Made by a program: the position numbers and the translations under genes. Below, one piece after another: positions 46,855-59,487 of a stretch of DNA of 64,000 nt. The DNA lies in the NCBI GenBank assembly GCA_008828725.1, contig MEHQ01000646.1, positions 198,960 through 262,959 of the forward strand, read 5' to 3'. The notes under the pieces are model-generated. The model saw only the letters and a list, made by a program, of their open reading frames with translations, did no database searches and was not told where the DNA came from. Each line of letters starts with the position of its first letter. Positions within the stretch are counted from its first letter, which is position 1. The stretch comes from Saccharina japonica. Its lineage: Eukaryota; Sar; Phaeophyceae; Laminariales; Laminariaceae.

Positions 46855-47155
46855 TGAATAGTGTGGATGGGGGTGGATGAAATGAAGTAATTAACTACCT
46901 GAGCTAGTGTGGATCAATTCATTTCACCATAGGGGGAGAACCATACAGCGCATTCGGAAGGTTTTCCCGCCCGGGGTCTAACCCCTACATACGTTTTTTT
47001 CAAGGCCTACTTAGTCAAGGGCGACCCAGTTAAATTTTCAACACCTACACTGAACGAAAACTCTACATAATTAGTGTGGGGGTGTATGAAGTTAATTAAT
47101 TAACTACTTGAACTATGAATAGTGTGGATTATTTATTTTCGCCAAAGGGGGAGAA
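46855..47155. repeat. Direct repeat pair, spacing about 210 bp
   Basis: aatagtgtgga(t)...aagtaattaactac...caccataggggggaga-like order at 46855-46945 recurs at 47068-47155 (ttaattaactacttgaacta, gccaaagggggagaaca). Confidence 0.5.
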
Positions 47156-49250
47156 CAATCACATAGAAGTAACAATGTAAGTACCGTAGGGCACAGGAAG
47201 TCTAAATCATGATGTGTTCGATCCCGGTGGTTGCGACGCGGGTGTTCTGAAAGAGATCACCAGGGGGGCCCCCGGCTGATTCCTAAGTTTAAGAGTAGTT
47301 GTGCTTTTTTAGCGATACCCTCCGTATGCAGTACATACAGTACATCCAGTAGTATCCCTCCTGTTTTAATCGGAATGAAGGTGATTGATGTAATGGGGAG
47401 CTTATGTATGTACGCTCATTGTCGATGGGTAGTTGTAGCAGACTACAACTACTGCGAAGTTTAACTTTGGAAATGGAGACACTGATGATACTGAGCGCCA
47501 CAAGCAGATCGATGGGATACGTATACCCGTATTACATAGCGAAAGCTTCACTCGGACAACATACATTAGTGGCATTGAACAGGCACACCTTTTGTCTGCT
47601 GCTTTGTCGACCAAACGGCGTCCGGGATATCAGTACGAACTTACTCGGCCTAGGGCTTCGGAACGGTACGCGTATACTCCACATTCTAGCCCCTAAAATG
47701 AAGTTTTGAAACCTACAAGTACAGCAAATGGATCTATGGGCACCATTCGCAGCAGTCGCACTCACAGCGTGTATTTAACACACGAGTACGCATCAAAAGT
47801 AGGAATATATATTGCGTACCATACATGTTCTAACCCGACTTGAGTCGTTAGGACTAATCCCAAACGGTAATACTTGTAGTATATACTCCACACCGGTGAG
47901 ATCCCAAAGGGGTGCTATGTGAATACTTCATATTCCAAAGGGATATTGTTCTCGCAGAAGTCGCACTCACAGCGTATAGTGTACCAGATACGTATTATAT
48001 CAAACGTACGAGTATACAAGTAATGATAAGTGCTCGACTAAAAACCCACCAAGACGATAGGGGACATCGGCGACCGCTGCTAGGCTTGCGTCGTCAGCAG
48101 CAGCGGCATGGGCAGCGTTATACGAAGTATAACATGTTCGGCGGGGTTTACTGCACTGAGCTCGGCGAGAGGTCCCGGTCCACGATTGCTTCCAAACCGA
48201 AATATCTCTTCATTAAGTAATAGACTTGTTTATCACTACTTCCAAGGAAAACGTATATTTCAGCGTGGTGGAATAAAACTGATATAGGATATACGTACCC
48301 TACCTGTACTCATAGTTCTCGACGAACAAGAGCGGCGTCGATGTGCTTCCATCCAATAGGGGTGTACTTGAAAGCACCCTGAATCTGGTATCTCTGGTGG
48401 ATGTTACTTAGCTTGACTTAATGTCGGCTCTGTGAGCTCGGCGACGGGCGAGTGCCTACTCGTCGTGAATACCATACAACACAACTTCTTTGTACGACGG
48501 GGCACTCGGGTTATCAGCTCTATGATATAGCTCGACGGTGTGCAAGCACCAGCGCCTGCTGGGAGGTATCACCCACTCAGCCCCGTGTCCGCCCCCCCCT
48601 ATTGACGTACTCATGGGCCCAGCCCCCAAACGTGCCAGGTACCGGTACTCGTCGATCATACCAGACAACTACGACGTGGATCTCCTCTCATCAGCTCTAT
48701 GATAGATCTCAACGGTGTTCGAGCACCGGTGTGTGCTGGGAGATGTAGTCAGATACTCGTAGTCACACCTTCAGTACCAGAGTGCCAGGTACCGGCGTCG
48801 ACGGCCATGCTTTCGTGGGTGCTATCTTGCGGGGGGGGTACGAGTGGTTGGGTTGCTACGGGCGATGTGCTGATTGTTCCCGGCAGTGGGTAGTAGTCGT
48901 CACGTATCACGGTATCACGGCGCGGGTGCGTACTCCTCACTACCCCAACTACCAGACGTGCCAGGTACAATTGACGATTGCCATGCTGTCGTGGATGCTA
49001 TCGTGTTGTGTTTGGTGTTGTTGCGAGCCGGCACGTGTACTCGCACCTGCACATGCCTGGCAGCACTGTTGGAGGACGTACTCACCGTACATGTTCGTCG
49101 TGCATATCATTCAACACAACAACGTCTACGACGGGGGACTCGGCTCATCCGCTCTACACGTACGAGGTATGGAGTGAGAGCGAGGCCATAATAACAGAAA
49201 TAGTGGCCAAACCAACCTGCAAACAAACAGAAAAGCGTGCATCAACACTC
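47150..49250. repeat. Segmental duplication, compact copy of 6330-9590
   Basis: Carries the same ordered landmarks as 6330-9590 but lacks the ~1.2-kb minisatellite pair, so it shows the likely unexpanded state. The region near 47215-47240 (gtgttcgatcccggtggttg) and its 6.37-kb counterpart (gggttcaactccggtgcttg) both resemble a pol III B box, a weak hint that the unit starts with a tRNA-like head. Confidence 0.7.
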
Positions 49251-51200
49251 AACTATATTCACCTGTATGGAGAGGTGAGCACCAAAGAAAACTAACGTAT
49301 ATAAGCACTGTAATAGATGTACACTACAGTAGGTTAGGCTTGAACCCACGAAATCGATATTAAGTAGGCACGACGAAAGACAAAATACTATCAAACCACC
49401 GGCGATGGTTCGTATCACCTGGTACGAGCGTATGTATACGGTAGTGGTTTGTCTGATTTATGAAGTAGTGGTGTGTCTGATGTTCTACTACTGTATTGTC
49501 ACGTTGAAATCACGTTATTAGTAGCTGTGATATGATACCACCTTTCGTTTTGTATTTCAAAACCATTCTCCCACACATTTGAAGTCTAAACACCTCTTGT
49601 TCCACCTCGTGGATTGGTACGCACTGTACAACGCGCGAATAACAAAAGCAAGGGCGACGCTCCGTCATGCCATCGTCGAAGACGCTGTCCCTTTTGCGCT
49701 CGATTGCACGCCGATAGTGGCGACAGTCACTGCCTCAATTTCCTGAGCAAAGCAGCTCGCGAGTTACAAATATACGACGAAGGTTATTATCTACGCTGAG
49801 ACACCACAGACCACTACCCTAAGGTTACAACTTTACTTTTCATCCGTACGCCAAAAACCACAATTTACAGCTCACAATCAGATGCCAGCAAACACAGGAG
49901 AAGGACAACAACGGAGACTCCTAATCATACAGTGACGTTGTTAGCCAACAGCCACCAAACACAGCACGCAATTACGAACATGTGCCAGAAATAAAAGGAC
50001 TATGACAACAACGCAGACTTCAACGGAGACTAATACTCACACCTTGACGTTTCTCGTTGAAACAACCGGTTACAACAGTGCGAGTATCACGGGCGCTTGG
50101 ATACACACGTAGTGTATAAAGCAAGTCTGCACGCGTCCGTAAGTGTGATATGGACATACGAAGAATATTAAATGTATTGCCGATGTATGCAAGAATCAGC
50201 TCTGAGTGTTGGATACCGTGTTTGACGTTGCCGATTTGCCTAGAACAACGCGGACTTGCGCCATGCTTGTCACCGCAACCACACCGACTCGTTGCTGTAG
50301 CCGCAGTTCGGTAGCTCTTGTGCTGGTTATGTTCAAGCTATTGATGATATCATCGTTCAAACCTCTGGGATCTAAGATCGCCAAAACTAGTATGTCGGTC
50401 GTGCTGTGGTTATACCGCATATTCGTCGAGCCGAAACACGGTACGCCGAGTTTGGCAGCACCCACCGTTACCAATCGCCGGTGCTACCACGATACTATCG
50501 GCTACTGCAACATGTTGATTATGAACCAGAGCGCATGACGGAACTTAAGCAGGCGGGCAAGGTCGAGGTGCAGTAGCTCTGCTGGCTGTAGACATAAACC
50601 ATGTATATTATTACCATCGCTCCGCGGGCGACAAGAAAACTACAACGGTAGCCTATTATCTAGACCTATCTACACCAACAGCCGGCCGTATCGTGTCGTT
50701 TACCCGTCTGCGCCTGCTATGCCCGCCTAGGTGTCAGCGAAACGTTGGAGGCAAGGCAGTGAACGAGTAAGAGTATCACTTACATATTTGTGTGCCTGTT
50801 GGTGCACCTCAAGTTTCCAACCTCCACCGGTGTTCTCTCCCATTAATCTGAGAATCAGTCATGTTATTTCGATGTTTGTTTTAAATGCACATAATGCGTT
50901 CGCTTATTCTGTTTCACTCCATCATAAATGTTTCGAAATGTCATGTATCCCCTGCGACGTTGGGGAGGGGCTCTACTGGCATAGCACGACAACTGCGGCA
51001 CCGTCCGCTGTTTCCCGTTTCCTATCATCATACCAGTACCCAAGGGTTACCTCCCCCAGTCAGCTCGCCGGGGCTCCAACATACGCAGTCTTGGACGACC
51101 GAGACCCCCACTGATAGTACCCCATTGCCACACATTAATTCCGAGATTGCCTTGAGACACCGAGGTCCTGCCCCTTACAATACCCTGACGTGGCTGCCAT
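49251..51200. other. No recognisable gene
   Basis: A minus-strand frame at 50196-50474 (LVLAILDPRGLNDDIINSLN) and a plus-strand frame over the same bases are open, but neither has an identifiable domain. The frames at 50731-51220 are likewise unrecognised. Confidence 0.35.
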
Positions 51201-51216
51201 ATCTTCCCAGTATCGG

Positions 51217-51540
51217 CTAGTTTACGAGATACCAAACCTGATTATTCCGGGTGTACACCTTGGATGACTCTGGGGACTTCTATCTACCCTTCATCTGAAT
51301 CACCCTCTGCGGAACCTCCCTCCCGGCCGGCAGTGTAAAGGCTGCGCCGATGCGCAACGAACGGAGGGCGACTTCTCTGGGGTCATTCCCTGCCCTTTCT
51401 ATCACCTGGCGGAGGAATCCGAGGGCCTCTGTGTACCCCCACACCCGAACCTCATTGTTATACAGATACGGTGTACGAAATGTACTGGATACTCTGAAGT
51501 ACATTAGGAGCATCTTATGATCATTTAAAAGACCCTGCCG
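51217..51540 (-). pseudogene. C-terminal fragment of a tyrosine recombinase
   Basis: The minus-strand frame reads WGYTEALGFLRQVIERAG, then LRSLRIGAAFTLPAGREV, then QRVIQMKGR, a TAG stop at 51280-51282, and KSPESSKVYTRNNQ. This matches the C-terminal catalytic part of DIRS/Ngaro- and Crypton-type tyrosine recombinases: SLRIG carries the second catalytic Arg, GR-W-KS follows, and KVYTRNN has the nucleophilic Tyr (51253-51255). The stop sits where the family has Trp, and Arg replaces the His expected two residues before SLRIG's core. The N-terminal part is missing: a TGA closes the frame just upstream of 51540. A dead mobile-element remnant. Confidence 0.65.
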
Positions 51541-51639
51541 TCATTCCTCCCAGGTTGTGGGAGCATGTGACTGGCGTTTATAGCATTTAAAAATTCACAG
51601 ATGCTCCCAATACCTCGCAGTATAATTATAGTATTTTCG

Positions 51640-51925
51640 AGAACAAAATACTTCAGGTACTTTGTGTACTCGCAGTATTTCGGTGTCCAAGGCTCTCGAT
51701 ACTCGGAGCACTCCGAGTAATTTAGATGTTTTAACTCCGAGTACTGCTTATACTCGAGTATAAGTACTGCTCATACTCCCAGTACTCGGAGTATTTGGGC
51801 CTTCAGTACTGCTCATACTCCAAGTACTCCGAGTATTTAGGCCACCAGTACTCTAATACTCTCAGTACTCGGAGTACGAAAAATACTCGATACTCCGAGT
51901 ATACTCGGAGAATCTGTGTAATATT
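51640..51925. repeat. Palindromic minisatellite built on tactcggagta
   Basis: The words TACTCGGAGTA, ACTCCGAGTA and CAGTACT recur about twenty times over ~280 bp, in both orientations because the core CTCGGAGTACTCCGAG is itself a palindrome. The same motif forms the hairpin arms at 6118-6169. Confidence 0.7.
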
Positions 51926-52439
51926 GATACTGTAGTGCATCGCATGAATACGGAGCAAGGGGAATTTTCAGTTGCAACCCCCTGATGTATTCGTACCGTT
52001 CAATAACATACTCTTCAACAACCGTAATAATTACTGATCGTCTGCTGCGTTTTGGAACAAATTTCGGGTTGGGACATATTGCTAGTTGTAAGAGTTAGCG
52101 CGACAGGCGTCACAAGGTGTATTGCACGCAGCACAACCCAAGATTTAGCGCCGTGCAACCTTTCGCCACAGGAGTAAAACCTGTTGGGGGGTGTCTCTCC
52201 TGCTGGAGGCGGGAGAGACGGTTGGGGCGTCATTGTTTGCTTTCGTGAAACTTATACTGTAGGGGGGACTGCTGTAGTAGGTGGTTCTTCTCTGGGTGGC
52301 ATCATCGAACACAGGACGGCGAAAATGTCAACATCATGTTTCCAACAGCGTGCGTTCAACAGGTGCGTGACTACTCGTACATCGAAAGAGTATTCCAGTA
52401 TATACCATCATCATATATGTGTACTACAGTATGCCGTAT

Positions 52440-53995
52440 ACGACATTGCTGGCAAATGCTCTTATGAGTTGTGTTTTCTGGTAAAAATGTGTGGGGTGAA
52501 TATAAACACGAGAGGCATATAATGCGCGAATTGTCAAGACAGTGCGAGCTAGACGATCGAAATGAAACATTTGTTCTGTAGGCGCTGAGCCAAGCTTCAT
52601 TGCAGTCCCGTGTATCACAATCTATCGACGGAGACAATCAATGTTGTGGTAGTGGTTCATATGAGTCATATGTGCTCGGGACGACCAGCAAATCATTCTA
52701 CTTGTACTTACGTTTTTTCACCTGGAACTATACGAGGACGGTCCAAAAGTATCGTTTAATAAAATTAATGTACTGTTGTAGTCTCAGAGTGTCGACAGTC
52801 AAACGTTCGAACAGCGCACTTAACAAGAGCTCCGCGTCTTCCCACCAAAGCTCTACCGGGTAGTACGTAGAGTGTCAGAGGTACTGACCCATACCTTGAT
52901 AATCAATCTCTACAGCACAAGGGCGTCGGTGTACTGAGCATACAGGGGATGACCTCAAGTGCGTCACTGTCTGTGCTCTTTCATACGGATCCGAAAAACG
53001 TTCGGGGGCGGGGTGTTGGGTTCTTGCGCTTTTGCTTCCGCGTTGAGTTCCTTGGTGTTATATCTGGTACGTGTGCATACGCCATCATGTTTTGCTGTGC
53101 GCTCTTTCTCCCGCGTTGGGTTCCTGCATAGTGTACCTGGTGTATACGTAAACAAATTGAAAACAACAGCTGTGAGGTCGAGGATTTCGTCGAAACTCAT
53201 ATTTGCTAGCTGAGTGTAATACTTCATATATGTACATATTTTACATTGCTTTGGTGTAGTACGCAGATGGGATGAATCAAGTGCTGTGTGCTATGTTTTA
53301 TTCTTCATCACTTTACTTCCCAGCTTAACTCATAGTAGGTTGTACCCTCAGCTATCTCCTGGACAGGCCGTGTTCACAGATGCCGTCCCTTCTCCCCCTC
53401 GGCACGTGCCCTTATCGTTTTCGCGCCTAGGGTTCAGCATTCCCACTGCTCGACGCTTTTCATCGTTTTGTTTTTTAATTACGCGGTTTCCGCTAATCAT
53501 TTATTTATGCAAGAAAACGTCCATACGCTAAACGAGTACTAGGTTACATAGGTATATGTACCGGCGGGGCCACGATGAAGCAGCTAATATCCTAATTGTC
53601 GTGTGGTTGTCTCCCTGTAATGCATGTGCCATCCAATTGTTTCGAACTGTTTCTCGTACTTTTAACACCACTAGGCAATACTATCTACTACTTTCGCAGA
53701 AGACACCGAAACTTGGAGTATCAATCTTGGTTCCTCTCGCCGCTTCTGACTAAGGCGGGTCTCACCCTCCTAGCCAAGGCGGCCAGCCTTATCCTGAAAC
53801 AACGACGTTGACATCTTCAGCACAAAGTTCATACGTACGGAAAAATCCTATTATCGGTCGTCAAGCTTCTGATGGCTTTGGAACCCCGAACGTTTGATAA
53901 TTTCCGACATAAAAGACATCCGTGCATACTAACACTGGAGGTTTACAACAGTATGGGGTGAAGGTAACCGGTATGCTACAACACAAAATAAGTGG
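52440..53995. repeat. Segmental duplication, copy of 41740-43190
   Basis: Shares the ordered blocks listed for 41634-43190. It is preceded at 51936-52020 by a block that also occurs at 236-320. The segment aaaacaacagctgtga plus gaggatttcg near 53160 recurs at about 57535-57560, inside the gypsy element. Confidence 0.7.
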
Positions 53996-55010
53996 TAGAC
54001 CACGAAGAAGATCTAAAAACGAATATAATAATGATTCTCCAGTCGAAGGCTGGAGACTCTGAAATGGAAAATCAGTCAGTGAAGGCCATCGGCCTACACT
54101 GAAAGTACCTTCTATGACATGTAGTCTAAATCCCTATCAATAGGGTGTACCCCTCCACGTACACTATAACTAGCGTAAGTTTCACGCGCTAGGCCACACT
54201 AACAGCAGCATAGAAAAAACACCCCGCAGGACACACCTCGTGCAAGATTGACTACGGCCTAATATGATAGCGTCGACGGGGCCTTTGTTTATACGGTGGG
54301 GCCACAAGCAGGTTAGCTGAGAAAGAGACAAGCTTTATACGCGAAGCTCATCGTTCAGCGTCGCGTGTGGTGCGACCGATACAAATTGGCCAAAGGAGGA
54401 TCATCATATGTGGACGTTTTTGTTTGTTTTGTTTTGGTCCTCACTACAGCAGCTGTAGACAGCAGTAGCGTCAAAGATGCAAGGAGACAGCATTTTCACT
54501 CCTTGGCAGACAGAAACGTTGCCTTGACCTGCCTTGACTGACACCAAGCGTCTAGGTTTTAGCGTGGAACACTCGGCCCTACACGCTTGACGGCGCGCGT
54601 GTTCGAAGCTCGGGAGCGCCTACTTTATCCGGTGGGCCAATGAACTCCAGGAGACACCGCACATATCACGAACGGCGGCCGACCGGGGTGTCATAAGCAG
54701 AGATGGGTGGATACCTAGTCGATAGTGAGATGGTCAAGAGACGCGTGGTGGACGTACATACGTAGATTGCTTCCATGGGACTGTTAAACACAAACCGAGT
54801 ACGATACGTAGCGCATCAGTCAAATATGTCAGGAGGTGGCACTTTCACCCCTGACTGACGGTAATTTCCCATTTTTGGTCCTTGACTGATGCCAAACTTC
54901 ACCCTTGACCGACGCTAAAACGCGTGTGTGGAGGAGTACAAGACACACCGCACTTCTTGTTGTTGGTGCTTTCTGGTGCTTGCTGATTATGTAGCTTGCT
55001 GCTGATACAC
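53996..55010. other. No recognisable gene
   Basis: Short frames only. An inverted pair (gattctccagtcgaaggctggagactc) lies near 54032-54058. Phrases such as ttcaccccttgactgacg / ttcacccttgaccgacg recur around 54500-54920, suggesting a degenerate tandem. Confidence 0.35.
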
Positions 55011-55436
55011 GGCCTCGAGTGTCGGCCGGCGGTCGCTGGAGCATAGCACACATACGTAGGCAGAGCACGAGCACAGACACCTAAGTTGTGTGTATGGTAT
55101 GCACGTGAATCACGCAGTTCACACGATGCTTATGTGTAAACAATACAGCACTAGAACAGGACACCTATACAGCAGTAATAATGAATATAAAAGCTTGCCG
55201 AGGCCGGGTTTCGTACTTGAGAAAGAAGCTAATTTCTACACTATGCTACAGTAGTTCTGTTTTTCTTCTTGTTTTGCTTGCGTCTTCGAGCGTCAGCTGT
55301 TGCTCGCGATATGGTATATATGTAGTCTCGAGCTGGACGCGGTCTCAAGGGCCAGTGCGTCGTGTGTCGTGTGATAGTTACTCTCTGCTCCTGCTGCCAC
55401 TCGTTCGTTGCTGCATAAACTTTGTTCTATACAAAA

Positions 55437-55881
55437 TGACTTACGACGGTTTTTCATGGATCCGAGGGTTCCAGAGAAAGGGTGTGCGTGATGATCGAAG
55501 GAAACAACGTGAATTCAACCTGGAGATGAAACTCCTGCCCGCAAGGATGAGGTGTGGGCTGAGCTCACAGCTCTTTCCTAGCTCCCTACAGGTTGAACTG
55601 CTACCCTCAGCGATGTACTACGCACGGAGAGTACCAGTTAGGACAGCGCTATACGCAGGCTCACCAGCAAGGACCACAGGCTGCTTGGTGCAACGGTCAG
55701 TCAGTGCAGGACCTTGCACTGAGCGGGAACGTGTTGTGTACCTGCCTGTGATGTGGTTTGATGCCGTGCATGTTGGGCTGAGACGAGAGCCCGCAGCAAA
55801 GCCCCCATTTGGAGGGATATACTTGCATGCGTTACGAATGCGTCCTATTAACTGATGTCTTATTAGTATGTTCCTCTGACA
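55437..55881 (+). repeat. Left LTR of the gypsy-type element
   Basis: Bases 55437-55683 match 62905-63153 (gagatgaaac(t/g)cctgcccg, agctctttcctagctcccta, gcacggagagtaccagttag). The end is inferred from TG...CA boundaries: ...ctctgaca followed by tggtgtccgg. Everything after 55683 lacks a partner because the right copy is cut. The 224-codon frame across it is not a gene. Confidence 0.65.
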
Positions 55882-57337
55882 TGGTGTCCGGTCCGTTTGG
55901 CATTGACCGCGCCTTCACGCTGGTGTCGAAGGCGCCAAGCGGGGCTGAGCGTAGCAAAATGTAGATGCATACGGTGCGCAGGGTCCAGATACAAACAACA
56001 CGCCCTCAGCGTCGCGGGCTGCAGTAGCGTGCCGTTGACGGCATATTCACGAGGAACTAACCTCATCTGACTTATCGCTACAGACAAGTTGCCCAGCTTG
56101 AAGCCAGGCGATATTGGTAGGTAGCGGGAACGCGGTGCGGGCAGCAGGGGCGCCGATCTCGGTCTTGTCACGGCTTCTCTGTTTTGCGCTACTCGTAGTT
56201 GTTTTTTTTCTTGCTTTTGTTTGTGATTGTGGGCTGAGCCTTGCACACTCTTCGCGGACAAAACATGTAGAGCGAGCGAAAGCCCCCAGCAACTCCGGCA
56301 CATAGATGGACTTGCAACCCACCGGTGCGCCGGGAGGGGCTTGAGGTTTACGGAGTTATCATAAGAGTGTTGATAGCACAGCTCCCGCGGAGGGTGGTCA
56401 TCGTAGAGACAATGGCCCTCTCCTAGAGCGGTAGGACGGCTGTACTGTGGGAGGTGTGGCGCGAGCGATCAAGGGCTGCGCCCGCCCCCTCAAGTGGAGG
56501 TTGTTCGGTAGGCATCAATTGGCTGAGCTCGAAAAAGTGTAGGTTCGGTAGGCGCGTGAACAGTAGCCTCACGCGCACCTCCCATGCGTCTGCAGGGAGG
56601 CTGTTTTTGGAGTGTTGCCCCGCAGTCCCGGCGACGCATCGCACTTGTGTTCATGTTTTGGCGCCAGATCTTCTCCAAGCCTCGTACACGGAGGGTGAGG
56701 TCACTTAGTCCCTTGTCAATCATAGATACATCACTTATAGCCACCAAGTTCAAGAGAGGAGCAACAACAGCAGGAGTGAACCCTAGCTTTGAACAAGGAC
56801 GGCAGCGGCGCGGACTACGAGCGGGGTCATAATCGAGCCCGTTGTGCGCTAATACGTACGGTAGGCGATGATCAGTGCGCCTCGCGATGCCCAAACAGGG
56901 TCGTGAGGGCACACCCCGTGGGTCCCGGGTGTGTAGGCCGTGAGGAGCATAGTGTGGGTGAGCGAGTGCTCAGTACGGCACCCCGACAGGGTGGCACGGT
57001 AGGCCTTGCACAGCGGAGCCCAAATGCAGTCTGGTATGCACAGGATAGTCCTGCACAGGTCTTTCAGGCGTCCAACGGCAGCTGTTTCGTGGGTACATAC
57101 GGCAAGCTGCCGCGACGCCGCGTCTCTTTTCTAGCGCACTAACGCCCACCCTGCACCACATGGGCCTCGCAAGCCCAGACGGGCGTGAGGTGAGTAGCTG
57201 AATTTCTCACTAGACATTCGGATGTTTTCCCCTACGTCTAACGATGAATCATACAGAAGGGGCGACAGCTTCTGAGCAAAACAAGCCCAAGCGGTCAACA
57301 CAAACGACATATACATACTAAAAGCGACTCGTCATCA

Positions 57338-57495
57338 TACCTACTGAACGACTTGCTTTTAAAAAAGAAACACTACAACAACAGGGCAAAGACGCCAATC
57401 GTGATACCGTCTCGCGTTACCATATCTACTGAACGGCTTCAATACTCAAGGAAATAATACAGCAGCAGGACAAAGGCGCCGGTGGTGGTACCGCA
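57338..57495. repeat. Tandem pair, period about 87 bp
   Basis: tactgaacgacttg...aacaacagggcaaagacgcc...gataccg and tactgaacggcttc...agcagcaggacaaaggcgcc...ggtaccg are adjacent. They lie in non-coding DNA inside the gypsy-type element, probably inserted. Confidence 0.55.
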
Positions 57496-58703
57496 AGGTA
57501 AATACTGTGGATTATGACTACCAGTACATACGAGAAAACAACAGCTGTGATATTGAAGATTTCGATTGGGCACGACGTCTGAGTGCCCATGGGGTGTCCA
57601 GTTGGACCCCAGAAGCAGCAGAGTTGCAAAGAGGGAGGGCTGGGGAATGAAAACGTGAGGAGTGAACGAGACGAAGGATATCATTTTACGTGCTGATGGT
57701 GCAGCCGATACCATTTTTGTTATGATGGTGCAGCCGACCCCAAGCATAACCGCTTGACCCCGATGCTCGTTCGCTCCCTCTTGTCCCTCTGGTCCGCGTG
57801 CATCTCGCATGTTGTTGCTTGCCTGCGGCGTGTTGTTGCACGTCGGCTTGCATTACACGTATGTTTTACGCGTGACAGGCGGTGATACGTCCGGGTCGTC
57901 TGCCTGCCTGTAATACGAGACTATTTCGCCCGTGTAATGTACACATATACTACACATATAGACATACATGCCCCGTTTCAGTAGGTACACCTGGTGGGGG
58001 TTGGAAGATGCTGTGATGACCGAATCAAGCAAGAATAGCAACGGTACTAATTACTGTAGGTATGTACAGATGTGGGCCTCGGGGGTACTAGTAGTAGTAG
58101 GGACGGTATGTAAACCAAATAGTCAGGATCAATTACCACACAGTAAGCGCGGATCATGATTATAAGTTAGACCAAAATTACAAGTAAAATCAACTTGTAT
58201 GTCTGTAGGGGTGCAATGCCTCAAATAGTCGGTAATCGACTTTTGAGTTCATTGAGAAAATTGCGAGATTAAGACCTATGCCAATGGGAAAGCGATGTTT
58301 GAAAGCGATGTTTGAAATAATTACCTGGAATTTTCAGGCTGAAGATCCGCTCGTACTGCCGCTGTGGGGAAAAAGGGAAAACATGTTTGATTGTTTTTTT
58401 AGTTTTTTCACATGGCTGCAGGCGGCGCAATTTGCCTTTTCTCGTTGCTAATTGTCAACACCCTGATAAAATCAGCTCGTGCGACGATAGACCTTCGATC
58501 TTGACATAGAGTCAGCCCACGGCCCACCCGCTTCGTGTCGAGCAAGGTCAACAAGTGTAGATGACGGCGTCGAAGATATACGGTGGATCTACGGTCTAGG
58601 GGGCGAGAGATTGCCGGCGGCGTCCTACGCTCTTCTCCCAAACCCGAAGAGAACCCTATTTTTTGCCTTTTGAGACGGATCGAGAATTTTTGTCATCTGT
58701 TTT

Positions 58704-59213
58704 ATGCACACCAGCGGCCAATTGTTTGTTTGTCGGACGCCTGGCCAGCGCCTGCCACATACCACCGGCCATCGTGTGAACACGGTGACCCTAGGACGGG
58801 TCGGAGCCCGTAACGAGCGCACCGCGTTCAGAATTCATGACGCAGTTGTTGGTTTCGTCGACCCATGTCTGTCGAGGCTAGGCTCACCGGCCCCACCGTC
58901 ATGTACGGCGATCACAGGGCGGGTACCAGCGGGGAACGCGCAGAACCCACCAGTATTGGGCGGTGGCGGAAACGCCCTTTCCACGAAAGGGGAGGGGCTA
59001 CCGCGCAGCGAACGGGCGCCGGAACGGGCAGTTGTAGAGCGGGCCATCGCCGCGTTGAGGGGCGTGCCGAGCCTGGGCAGCCTCCAGAAAGGGGACGCGC
59101 TCCTCGGCAAGGTCAGGGAGGCACTGGGGCGCGAGGGTAAGCGGGGGGGGCAAGGGCAGCCGATTGAGGGGGAGGCAGCAAGGTACCGTCTTGACGATCA
59201 GGGATTGGTATAG
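58704..59213 (+). pseudogene. pol fragment: linker before the integrase
   Basis: The last ~60 codons (SLQKGDALLGKVREALGREG, then RYRLDDQGLV) resemble the segment between RNase H and the integrase zinc finger of gypsy pol. A TAG at 59211-59213 ends it, but the same frame continues with YELEQRGILVRRNSVLAVPR and, after another TAG at 59307-59309, QHGPQGWVGHS, like the start of the integrase HHCC finger. The earlier part of the frame is unrecognised. Confidence 0.5.
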
Positions 59214-59487
59214 TACGAGCTAGAGCAACGGGGAATCCTGGTAAGACGCAATTCTGTCCTAGCCGTGCCACGTTTGTTTGTAGCTGACTTGCTAGCGGTG
59301 GCCCGCTAGCAGCACGGACCCCAGGGGTGGGTAGGACACTCGCACTGCTGCGCCATCGTTTACACTCTAGCCAAGCATGTGCAGAGACACGAGGGGATAT
59401 GCCTTGGCTTGCAGATGACGGTGTAGAAAACGATCGCGGTGCAAGCGCAGAGCGATGCTGCCGGCCAAGAATCTCGAGCCATAGGAG

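Noticed and set aside
55181..55855. 224-codon plus-strand frame
   Set aside because: It runs from flanking repeat DNA into the left LTR across the element border at 55437, so it cannot be an old gene. No domain is recognised.
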